Positions 55,401 through 64,000 of a stretch of DNA of 64,000 nucleotides are shown one piece after another. Source of the stretch: Bombyx mori (Eukaryota > Arthropoda > Insecta > Lepidoptera > Bombycidae); NCBI RefSeq assembly GCF_030269925.1, contig NC_085123.1, positions 7,998,001 to 8,062,000 of the forward strand, given 5' to 3'. Within the stretch, counting starts at the first letter, position 1; each line of letters starts with the position of its first letter. The translations under genes were made by a program, and so were the position numbers. The notes beneath the pieces were generated by a model. That model made no database searches and had not been told where the DNA came from. It saw nothing but the letters and a program-made list of their open reading frames with translations.

Positions 55401-58318
55401 CAAATATATCTAGTCGTCTAGATCTCATCTGCCCATCTACGCCAGTGTATAAAACCGAAGTTATTAGTCAACAATTGGTCATATGAGGAAACCCTTTGAA
55501 ACTAAGCGATCTTCCAGAAACACGTGGAACACAAAAATAAAACGAAATCCCATACCGTAAACACCGAGTTCATTAAACAAAGTAATTTTTGATTCGTTTC
55601 CCATACACGGATATCATACGAGCGTTAAAACTTTTGTAGGTCCGACATTTTCAACGGATTTACGATTTTTAATGAGCGTGCCTGCATCAGTGTTGTACAT
55701 CGAGAGTTGTATCACAGAGCGGCTTTGGTTTGATGTTTGATGAAAAACAGCTTGTTTATTTCAACCCGATACTAATAAAAAAGTATTTTTTATTGGCAAC
55801 ATTTTTTTTATTTATTTATCTTGAATGTGTTCTTAGTTTCATAATAAAATCAAGGTAATAAATTTTAAAAATAAAACTATATATTTCTTCTGCTTCATCT
55901 CGAGTTTATTATTTTCGTTTTCTTAATTCCGACTTTTCGAATACTTGAATTTTCAAGAACGACTAAAGTATTCAACATCATACGATTAAGAACGTAATTG
56001 TATTTGTAATTATGTCTACGACTTACAAAGTCCAGAGACATCTAGTCTTGATTTATTGATTTGTGGATTTAATGCCAGAATAAGTATTATACTATTATTA
56101 TGTTGTGTTTAAGTGTGTATAATATGAATATGTATGTGAATATACGAGTATATAATTGAGTTTAAATATTGATCTATGTGTAAATTTATTTTATTATCAT
56201 GATACAATATTGTGTACGTTGTTGTATGTGATGATATATATATACCGTGTATAAATGTATGAAGTATTATTATCAGTTTGGTTATTTTCACATAAAGTAA
56301 TGCACCTACCACAGGATTCTCTACACCACCCTTGGTTGACTGGTAGAGAATGCCTCAGGCGTTAAGTCCGCCATTGTATTTCTGTGCATTAAGTTAAATA
56401 AATAAATAAATATATGTAACTAAATATTGTTGCTTGTACCACTATGAATAATTTCAGATAGGTTTACACTTTATGTATAGTTGCTTCCAGTTGAATAGGC
56501 GTTTGGAGAAAGTCAGAGAAAACTGTCTTATAATTATTTACTTTCGCAGTTAAACAACGCTTTGACTCTCGAACAATTTTCTATTTTCTCGCATAGTCGA
56601 TGTAGAATTTACTGAAGCGCTAATTTTATAATACACTAGCGACCCGCCCTCGCTTCGCTTCGGAAACATTAAAACACACAAAAACAAAAAAAATAAAAAT
56701 AAAAAAAAATTCTAAAAAGTAGCCTATGTTCATCAGGGACAATGTCGGCTTCTAATGGAAAAAGAATTTTTCAAATCGGTCCAGTAGTTTCGGAGCCTAT
56801 TCGAAACAAACAAACAAACAAATCTTTCCTCTTTATAATATTAGTATAGAAAAGTAATTGGAGTCGATATTTATTCTGTTAGACATAAATCTGTAGTAAA
56901 AACGTTTTTTCGCTTTACATGTATTTGCAAAAAATGATCACAATAATGTGTTCCTAACTACAAATCAGTGCTTATTTTTAAATGTATGTTGTATATGTAA
57001 AATTGCATAGGATATCTATTAAAGTTTATAGACTTAACAACTCTATTACAACTGTAACGGAAATCAAAGTTTGAAGGCCTATTTTTTTAAGTGCAAGTTT
57101 TTTAAAGTGTAAATCTATTGGAGAGGCCTATGTTCAGCAGTGGACGGCGATAGGCTGAAGTGATGATGATGATGATATAGTATAAGGTGACTTATTACGT
57201 GCGTGTACGAAATCGCGGGTACACATTTGACCATGTCATTGACATGTGTCCGTACAGTTTACTTTGGAGCCGTAGTTACCAATCGCTTATTATAATTGGT
57301 ATTTAAGTGTTCCGTCGAGCCTCCATAAATATGTAATCTTTTTAAAATATTTAAATAGATAATTAAAGTCAAAGTAATCTATTTCATATGTACGATACAT
57401 ACGATTAATGAGCTATCATTTATTAAATGCAATTATGAAAACTTAAGAAATTGAATTTTTGTGTGTTGGCTTTTTTATGATTGAAAGATTACTGGTGGCC
57501 CGAAGGCCTTTCCAGTTTCACCATGACAGATGGGCGAGCAAATGCTCAGCCAGGAGAGGTGGGATTTGCTAACAACTGCCCGAGCGCCTCCGAAGGAGAC
57601 CTAACAACTCAAGAGCAATTGCTTCGCGAATGAATCTACTACCGGATCGGAATCGCGACCCGCTGAGAAGATGCGGCGAGAAACTCAGCGGGCTGATTCA
57701 TAGGTTAGGTTGCACGTCGACCTCTTTGTCGAGTTCGACGAGTACGGTTACCGGGGGCCCTAAGCCTGCTCCTAGTGTTAGAGCTGAAAGCGTCTAATGC
57801 AACGGTTATTGGATCTGATGGATCCATAAGGACGTGTTTAGGGCGTCGACGGTGACTGGCTCCTGCATGATCAGGATTCGGGGAGTAGTCAGCCGCGGCA
57901 ACGATAAGGCGATTATCGTGACGCATAGCCTTATCGAAGTACCGTTATCCCAAAATATTCATGCCTTCGTCGCCATGGTTTGTATTTTGGCACAGATTTT
58001 ATACAATGCATACAATAGGGTAACAATTGGGTAACAATAAATGTCGGAATTTACGTTGTAATATCCTTGGGAGTCGCTAACCAGGGTTAGAATATGAATT
58101 TGTTCACCCATCAAGAAAAAAGATAGTATGGCTGTACTGTACCTCATTATAAGCGTGACCAGGATAGCAGATTCGGCCCATGAGGTGGTCATCGTGCGCC
58201 CAAGACTCCCTGGTTCCAGAGGGACACTCGTGTGTGCATGTGCCGCCCGGCCAGACCAAGAGTCTAAGGCACTTCACGCACCCGTCCGCACCGCAACGCA
58301 CGCACTCTGTGCCGCATC
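49484..58318 (-). CDS. Unrecognised type I membrane protein with furin-like Cys-rich segment and PPxY tail (partial, 5' end not found)
   Basis: Five exons on the minus strand, phases consistent: 58318-58143, 54612-54436, 51781-51684, 50544-50443, 49844-49484 (303 residues plus stop); the first begins in phase 1, so more exons lie upstream. The first exon is cysteine-rich (CGTECVRCGADGCVKC ... CTHECPSGT), the spacing of a furin-like repeat. The second starts with a membrane-spanning stretch (LLVGGACGAVLCVALVAAAA) followed by a basic YARCRNN stop-transfer. Exons 3-4 are helical (HAYTLLAILNHTRHQVREL; SDLAKLLILLNKQHVPVVP; EEWPRLASWAERIL). The last exon is disordered, with two PPSYS motifs (PPxY, the WW-domain ligand used by NEDD4-type ubiquitin ligases) and an acidic end. 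The whole suggests a cell-surface protein with a cytoplasmic tail of about 215 residues. I do not recognise the family; a membrane-bound convertase or receptor-like protein are possibilities. Confidence 0.75.
51505..51620 (-). mobile_element. Bm1 SINE with internal deletion
   Basis: Minus-strand copy that jumps from CCCACCTGGTGTTA directly to CTGCTTCCGGCAGAAATAGG, losing the middle of the element. TTACTG occurs at or near both breakpoints in intact copies, pointing to a microhomology deletion. Confidence 0.85.
52436..52600 (-). mobile_element. LINE or SINE 3' tail with poly-T run
   Basis: A run of about 23 T is followed by CGTGCCGGTGGCCGAACCTT and GGTCCCCGCGCCTAGGGGGC. The poly-T next to GC-rich text suggests a reverse-orientation retroposon end; the family is not recognised. 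Confidence 0.45.
53264..53552 (+). mobile_element. Helitron-like repeat, copy B, with poly-C run
   Basis: Matches 24893-25164 (CTCGCTAAAACTCGAGAACG and GAATTATTTGTGGAAGTCCA in both), ends GCCGGGTCAGCTAG|T. It carries a run of about 19 C near 53435 where copy A has GTGTCCCCCGTCG. Confidence 0.6.
54190..54426 (-). mobile_element. Bm1 SINE, 5'-truncated
   Basis: Minus-strand copy whose 5' end (CCACCAGTAA) stops only a few bases from the splice donor (54435-54430) of the membrane-protein exon at 54612-54436. Confidence 0.92.
54640..54852 (-). mobile_element. Bm1 SINE, 5'-truncated
   Basis: Minus-strand copy whose A-rich end lies about 25 bp upstream of the acceptor of the same exon (54612). It lacks the GTGGTACCTACCCGTGC stretch near its 5' end. 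Confidence 0.92.
56325..56415 (+). mobile_element. LINE 3' tail
   Basis: CACCCTTGGTTGACTGGTAG, AGAATGCCTCAGGCGTTAAG and CCGCCATTGTATTT, followed by a TAAA-repeat tail, a form common at the 3' end of lepidopteran jockey-like LINEs. Confidence 0.6.
56636..56850 (-). mobile_element. Helitron-like repeat
   Basis: Minus-strand element running from TCTATACTAATATTATAAAG (56850) to GAGGGCGGGTCGCTAG (56636), with ends matching 2262-2697. Confidence 0.6.
57115..57180 (+). mobile_element. RTE/BovB-like LINE 3' end with GATGAT microsatellite
   Basis: GAGGCCTATGTTCAGCAGTG, then GACGGCGATAGGCTGAAGTG and (ATG)n. This is the widespread 3' tail of RTE-type elements in moths and butterflies. Confidence 0.7.
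57485..57960 (+). repeat. Longest copy of the ACTGGTGGCCCGAAGGCC repeat family
   Basis: AGATTACTGGTGGCCCGAAG ... GAATGAATCTACTACCGGAT ... GCGACCCGCTGAGAAGATGC ... GTTATTGGATCTGATGGATC. It includes the parts found separately at 4930, 11330 and 39140, so it helps to order them. Probably the 3' part of a retroelement. Confidence 0.55.
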
Positions 58319-59385
58319 CTGTAATTAGAATGTTTCAATTAGCTTTATCAGCACTTTGTTCTTTCATTTATCTTAATTAGTGTTTCGTTTTGTGAATGGA
58401 TAAACATGTATGGACTTGGAGGTTATAATAAGTTCATTGCGTCGTTGATTGAATTGTTTCCGGTAGTAAAGATAAAACCGAGGCTCCGTGAATAATTTTG
58501 ATATACATAAATAATATATGTGAAGATATTGATTTGTAAGTAATATAGCAAATCTTTTGGAATACCCGATCATGAATCGGTCTTTGAATCTTTTATTGGA
58601 TGATCATTCAAATCGACACTGTTCTATGTATTTATAGGTTCACTTAGTGCCACGTGTAAGTCCAAAAGCGTATAATAAATACTTTTGTAAAGATAGTTTA
58701 CTAACAATGAAACAATTGCATTCTACGAAGTCAAAAACTGCGAATATTCCAACAGTAACTAATAAGGAGAAGTCTACTAATTGTAATTTAACTTTACACT
58801 GACTGATTACTGAAAACTACTCGTAATTTACAATGCCAGTACTAATTTATTATAAAAAAAAGAACACAATATTCCTAACCTAAAAGTACATGTTATTATC
58901 CGCAACATGCTTCGTCAGATTATTTTATATATATGTAATTTAATATCTAAACAGGTGTCTGAGATTTACAATTCAACTCTCTGTATAGCTAGTTACATAA
59001 TATAGGAACCTAAAAACGATACTCGAGAATCATTAAAAAATGAGATGAACAAAAAACCGACGATGTACTTGTATTTTGAATTTATGACATAATCACTTTA
59101 AACGTTTCTATATTACAGATTCTCTGCAGAAAAAATTTCACGAATAATACTGAAGCTGTGCGTAATAGGTAACAATTTCCTTGTAAATTGAAAATGTAGA
59201 CTTGAGAGAATGAAACATTATTAATATTCGTCGTGCAAGTCATTTGTGAATTTTATATTAAGAACATAAAATTTTGTCGCGTCAGGATTGTCACAGTATA
59301 TGTAGTAGTCTTCATTATTGATCGAAGGTAGTAGTTTAAAATGAGGGTCGCGATACTTATTGGGACGTAAAAGATTTTATAACTA

Positions 59386-60687
59386 GTCAGGTCATAAGTA
59401 TTGTCACACAGTAAAAACTTTTCTTTTAGAATGCTGGCCACAAAAAAGTTTATTGAATTCGAATTTCGAATTGTTCATGAAAATAAAAATATATATACTT
59501 TTAGAATTTTACTCATTTTTAAATATGGAGTGGACGCTTAAAGACGACCGTGTTGCAGTTATTGCGTTGCATCGTTGCAGTTACGCGCCAATTCAAATTT
59601 TTAACATACTGAAAAATTTGACTATAACCAAAAGATTCGTTTATCGTACCATCAAACGATACAATGAAGACTCTAGTGTATATGACAGGTCAAGAAGTGA
59701 TCGCCCTCGGTCTGTTAGGACTCCAGCAGTGATAAAAGCTGTGAAGGCGCGAATTCAAAGAAATCCCAAACGTAAGCAGAAACTGTTGGCCCTTCAGATG
59801 GGGTTAAGCAGAACCACGGTGAAAAGGGTGTTAAATGAAGACTTAGGGCTTCGGGCATATTGAAGAAAAACAGGACATCGTTTGAATGCTCGTCTAATGG
59901 ACCTGAGACTGAAGAGATGCCGCGCTTTGTTGAAGCGGTACGCGGGAAAAAATATCGGGAAATTCTTTTTTCGGATGAAAAAAATTTTACCGTAGAAGAG
60001 AGCTACAACAAACAAAATGATAAGGTGTACGCACACAGTAGTGAAGAAGCGAGCAACCGTATTCCGCGTGTCCAACGAGGTCATTTTCCATCCTCGCTCA
60101 TAGTATGATCGGGAGTTTCCTATTGGGGCTTAACAGAGGTACATTTTTGTGAGAAAGGTGTAAAAACGAATGCAGTTGTGTATCAAAATACAGTCCTGAC
60201 GAAACTTGTGGAACCTGTGTTTCTCATACCATGTTCAATAACAGGCACTGGGTATTCCAACAAGATTCGGCGCGAGCTCATAGAGCGAAGAGCACGCAAG
60301 ACTGGCTGGCGGCGCGTGAAATCGACTTCATCCGGCACGAAGACTGGCCCTCCTCCAGTCCAGATTTGAATCCGTTAGATTACAAGATATGGCAACACTT
60401 GGAGGAAAAGGCGTGCTCAAAGCCTCATCCCAATTTGGAGTCACTCAAGACATCCTTGATTAAGGCAGCCGCCGATATTAACATGGACCTCGTTCGTGCT
60501 GCGATAGACGACTGGCCGCGCAGATTGAAGGCCTGTATTCAAAATCACGGAGGTCATTTTGAATAAACTTTAGTGTCATAAGAATCTATGTTTTGTTAAG
60601 TTCATTTTGGTATATGAATGGTTACATAATGAATAAACTTGTTTCAATTATTTTACATTAAACATGTGACAGAATTTATGACCTGAC
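59386..60687 (+). mobile_element. maT (DD37D) Tc1/mariner-superfamily transposon, complete ends, dead transposase
   Basis: The 1,302-bp element is flanked by TA on both sides (59384-59385 and 60688-60689). The termini are inverted: GTCAGGTCATAAGTATTGTC at the left, GACAGAATTTATGACCTGAC at the right. The transposase runs from MEWTLKDDRVAVIALH (59525) to a stop at 60566. From the second catalytic D (VFQQD) to the third (PDLNPLD) there are 37 residues, so the signature is DD37D. In-frame TGA stops at about 59861 and 60108, and frame shifts near 59955 and 60230, break the gene. Confidence 0.88.
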
Positions 60688-60879
60688 TAGCTAGGTCATC
60701 AAACTTACATGAAAATTGATAACATATTAACTCCTACCCTTATATAAGGCTTCAAAGTAAATAACATTCGTATAGCACTTGAGCAGTTTTTCTTTTGTGA
60801 CGTTGCATTGCGATGCTATTCAACACGAAGAATAATTCAAATTTTTATTGCTAATAATATTATAGGTGTCATGTTTTTT

Positions 60880-61123
60880 TTTTTATTGCTTACATGGATA
60901 GATGTGCTCACAGCCCACCTGGTGTTAAGTGGTTCCTGGAGCCCATAGACATCTACAACGTAAAAGCGCCACCCACCTCGAGATACAAGTTCTAAGGTCT
61001 CAAGTATAGTTATAACGGCTACCCCACCCTTCGAACCGAAACGCATTGCTGCTTCACGGCAGAAATAGGCGGGGTGGTGGTATCTACCCGTGCTGACTCC
61101 CAAGAGGTCTTACCACCAGTTTA
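60880..61123 (-). mobile_element. Bm1 SINE, 5'-truncated
   Basis: Minus-strand copy from a poly-T at 60876 to CTTACCACCAGTTTA. Confidence 0.9.
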
Positions 61124-61649
61124 ATTTATGCACCAGATTTAATTTATGCAAGTTTGAGGCACGTTCATTTGATAATAATTGCACACGAACTTGGTAAATG
61201 GTGAACGTATAACAAGTTACATTACGCCAACGCAATACTGCATCAAGCCAAGTATAATGATAGCGTTGTATTTTTTTTTTTCAAAACAGTTTCATTCTAG
61301 AAACACAATTTTGAAAATTTTTACGTAACCATACGTAGAATGTGGAGCACATTTATATTTATTTTAACGTATGATATAAATAAATTGGTGATTTATGTTT
61401 ATGAAAACGACGTTATATTTATGTGCTATAGTCGTTTCACCGCTGGTTTTCAATAATCTATTAGGTTTAATATAAGATTGACGGCTGTGAAATCAACTTC
61501 GAAGCAACTTCACCGTCGATTTAATTCGATGCTTTCCAAAGCGAAAGCGGTCGCTATGCTTGCTATACGCGATTAGTACACGGCTGTTTAATTAACGGGA
61601 CTCGGTACAACACGTATTGTTTACCTAAAAATCCGTTACTTTTTTTATT

Positions 61650-61900
61650 AGGCCGGTAGGCAGCGGCTTAGCTCTGCCCCTGGCATTGCTGAAGTCCATG
61701 GGCGACGGTAACCACTCATCATCAGGTGGGCCGTGGGCCGGGTGCTCGTCTGCCTCAAAGAGCAATAATTTTTTTTTTGTCTAAATAGCCAAACGAGCAT
61801 ACGATCCGGGTGAAGGTTGGTGGTTACTGCCGTTCAAGGATGTCAGCAGTGCCAGAGTTAGAGCAAACCTTCTTACCGCTGAGTAGACTCCGTAAGCCTC
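61650..61900. mobile_element. Head-to-head pair of LINE 3' tails
   Basis: 61653-61778 is a plus-strand GGCTCTGCCC tail. 61782-61900 is a more worn copy on the minus strand (GCCAAACGAGCATACGATCC ... CTTACCGCTGAGTAG). Their A/T tails meet at about 61770-61785. Confidence 0.7.
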
Positions 61901-62099
61901 GTTTGAATAAGAACATGTCATAGCGTTCTTATATAATTATACTAGTGGTCCCGCAGTAGTCGAAATTCGACTATAATTAATTGAAATTATAAGTTTGAAC
62001 ATTATCATGATTCTATTGTCAAATTATATAATCACAGATTTCGCCAAGACTACACTTTAGGCAAAATATTAATAAAGACTAACAATATTTAATCTTTTT

Positions 62100-62520
62100 T
62101 TTTTTTTTAAAGAGATTTTATGACCTGGTAACTAAGACCTTTAAGTCATGTCTTATTTTACTTTATATTCTTAATTTTATGAAAAATGATAATATGGAGT
62201 GAAATGAAATGAAGATGATTAATTTGAGACATTAATCAACTGGGATGAAATTTAATGAAATGAAATGATATGGGATGAAATATAATCGCAGTAAAATGGT
62301 GGTCATTTACTGAGATTTTTTCAGTGGACTTTTTGGAGGAACCCGAGAAGTTACGTCCAGCAGCTTTGTTTCATTTTCCCACATTTGTGCACTTTCACAG
62401 ATATTAAACAGTTAATAAACCACCATTATTACACATTTAAACCTGAAGAAGCACTAAATAGACAAAATAAAATAAATCACACAACTTCACTCCTCGCGTT
62501 CCCGCCAAAAAGTCACAATA
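62100..62520 (-). mobile_element. GGGAACGCGAGGAG repeat family, best-preserved copy
   Basis: Minus-strand element starting at TTTGGCGGGAACGCGAGGAG (about 62512). It passes through TTTAAATGTGTAATAATGG, CCTCCAAAAAGTCCACTGA and the TTTCATTTCATT part, and ends at AAGGTCTTAGTTACCAGGTC (about 62115). It gives the family's likely ends and a length of about 400-420 bp. Confidence 0.75.
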
Positions 62521-62779
62521 TTTAATCTATTCTCAATTTGACCACAGACTATAAGCAATATGAAAAGTTTGACAATAAACAAATAGTATGCATGCCTGTG
62601 TGTGTCAAATACATGGTAGTGTGTGTAATGTTTTATTTATTGATTTAATGTATTTTTTATGCATAAAATAGCTTTCTGCACTCCTTCTCTATATTCTCTA
62701 CAAGTGTGGGATATTTCATACTCCTCCGTTCGCGCAATTTTCGTACAAAGGGGTTCAAAGTTTTTGCCTCACGTATTAA

Positions 62780-64000
62780 TTAATATATTATTAGAGGCGA
62801 CTCCCTCTTAAGTCAAAGTCGATGGGCGGAGCCATTGACGACGAGCACTCACGTGGACTCGTGACGTCATCTGGAGGGGCAACTCGTCATCTGGAGGGGC
62901 AACCGACCGACCAGCGGGAACATCACGCCACCTCGGATCACTTTTGCTGGAAGCGCGCGCAGCGTTCACTTGTCTTAGATTTAATATTCTGTGTCGATCG
63001 TTCCTACCCACTTTTGTATTTATTTTATTTATTTAAATTAATAAGCCGTTGCTAAAATCAGAAGTGGGATAGGGCTTGTGCCCTATCCGCTTTTGGGTTA
63101 TCCTGGCGTACAGTTTATTTTTAAAATTTGCATTAAATTAACAACGTAATGACCGATATACGTGTAACTGGAAGCAGGGTAGGAGGACGCTCGCATTCGC
63201 CGAATGTTCGAGACCAATATTGGAGAATAATATTGGCGCGTTTAATTGCTTAAAACTCAAATGTGAACGTTGCGCGTGAGTCGAGCCCGCTAGGGTCGCA
63301 GATAGAAGACGCACGTCCCTCGGCCGCGGACGGTGATGGCGCCGGACCCGTGGTGGCGTTGGGAATCACATCACCGCCGCCGTCAGAGTCCCGCGCGTAC
63401 GACGCTACAGACAGGATCATCGGAGCATTAAGTGCACTGTCCAAAGTAAGGTCGAACCATTTTTATATTTCTAATTTTGACCCCAGCGTTAATGATATCG
63501 ATTCTTGGTGCGAAGTAGATTTTTTTTGTCGGATACCCTCTTATGAAATGTAATAAATCACCAAGTAACTAGCTCAACGACTTTATCACAACCGACCTTA
63601 CGGTCTATTTTTATTGACGCGATAGAACATGCTCGAGACTGAATGCTCAGTTTCGATGGGTGGAAATAACATTCGAAGGGTTCAAAATGTTACTAGTCGG
63701 CACACTCCATCAATACGTCAATTAGACAACAGTCCGACTGTCCAGGTCGGTGATCATGCAAACGAGACGCCGTGTTGTTCCATCGCCGTGTCGATTGTAC
63801 CCGCGTTTGAGAATAGATGTAAAATAGTTCCACCACGCGTTGTGACAATAAAAAGGCAACTACCACATCAGCACGGAAGTTAACCGAATCCATTAGATTG
63901 GTAAATTCAGATCGAGCTCATGGTTACTTTATTTCTAAGTTTTACCCTGCCGTGCAATACATAGACACATTGTGTAAGGAAGTAGAATGGACTAGATCCT
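62780..64000 (+). mobile_element. Probable LTR retrotransposon, 5' part, cut by the window edge
   Basis: A GC-richer block (62780-63115) with a 20-bp tandem duplication (GTCATCTGGAGGGGCAAC at 62866 and 62886) could be an LTR. It is followed at 63261-63530 by an open frame rich in P/S/D (ALGITSPPPSESRAYDATDR), then HFYISNFDPSVNDIDSWCE, which resembles the capsid-like region of insect gypsy-type Gag proteins. The frame then breaks. No second LTR or pol domain is inside the window, so the call is tentative. Confidence 0.4.

Larger units (their letters stand above)
58319..64000. other. Region upstream of the membrane-protein exons: no further exon recognised
   Basis: The missing 5' exons of the minus-strand membrane gene are either beyond the window or too small to see. 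The stretch is dominated by a maT transposon, Bm1, LINE tails, a GGGAACGCGAGGAG copy and a probable LTR element. Confidence 0.5.

Noticed and set aside
57165..57178. GATGAT microsatellite as an independent repeat
   Set aside because: It is the ordinary tail of an RTE-type LINE end.
58128..58380. Plus-strand frames opposite the cysteine-rich exon
   Set aside because: Shadow of the GC-rich minus-strand exon with regular cysteine spacing.

Overview
The window is lepidopteran nuclear DNA, almost certainly from the silkworm Bombyx mori or its close relative B. mandarina. It is AT-rich, its genes are split into many small exons with GT-AG introns, and it carries about 20 copies of the Bombyx tRNA-derived SINE Bm1, including full-length copies with a tRNA-like head. 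There is nothing bacterial, no CRISPR array and no rRNA. All protein calls come from splicing exons by eye: donor and acceptor sites, reading-phase continuity across every junction, and family resemblance from memory. No database search was run.

Layout. (1) 703-6157, minus: TXNDC11-like thioredoxin-domain ER membrane protein, 3' end outside the window. (2) 7718-12707, plus: NudE/NDEL1 dynein-LIS1 cofactor, transcribed divergently from TXNDC11; a second possible last exon (10683-11090) would give a different C-terminus. (3) 14260-18875, minus: PIG-Q/GPI1, a subunit of the enzyme for the first step of GPI-anchor synthesis, convergent with nudE. (4) 20770-27106, plus: Luc7-like U1 snRNP protein with an RS/RE-rich tail, head to head with PIG-Q. 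(5) 27107-34916: gene-poor repeat territory. (6) 34917-46169, minus: PHTF, a multi-pass ER membrane protein, 14 coding exons. (7) 49484-58318, minus: 3' part of an unrecognised single-pass membrane protein with a furin-like cysteine-rich segment and two PPxY motifs in its tail. (8) 58319-64000: repeats, including a dead maT (DD37D) transposon at 59386-60687 and what looks like the start of an LTR retrotransposon at the right edge.

The genes are unrelated housekeeping or cell-biological genes with no shared pathway. Introns and intergenic DNA are packed with mobile elements: Bm1, Helitron-like elements ending in CTAG, jockey-like LINE tails, a palindromic ~175-bp MITE family (five copies), a hAT MITE with a perfect 8-bp target duplication, a mariner remnant, and several large inverted-repeat elements that I could not assign to a named family. 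The best candidates for follow-up are the alternative cysteine-motif terminal exon of nudE, the nested inverted repeats at 6591-7340 and 48064-48652, the 1.57-kb element at 31318-32885, and the furin-like/PPxY membrane protein.
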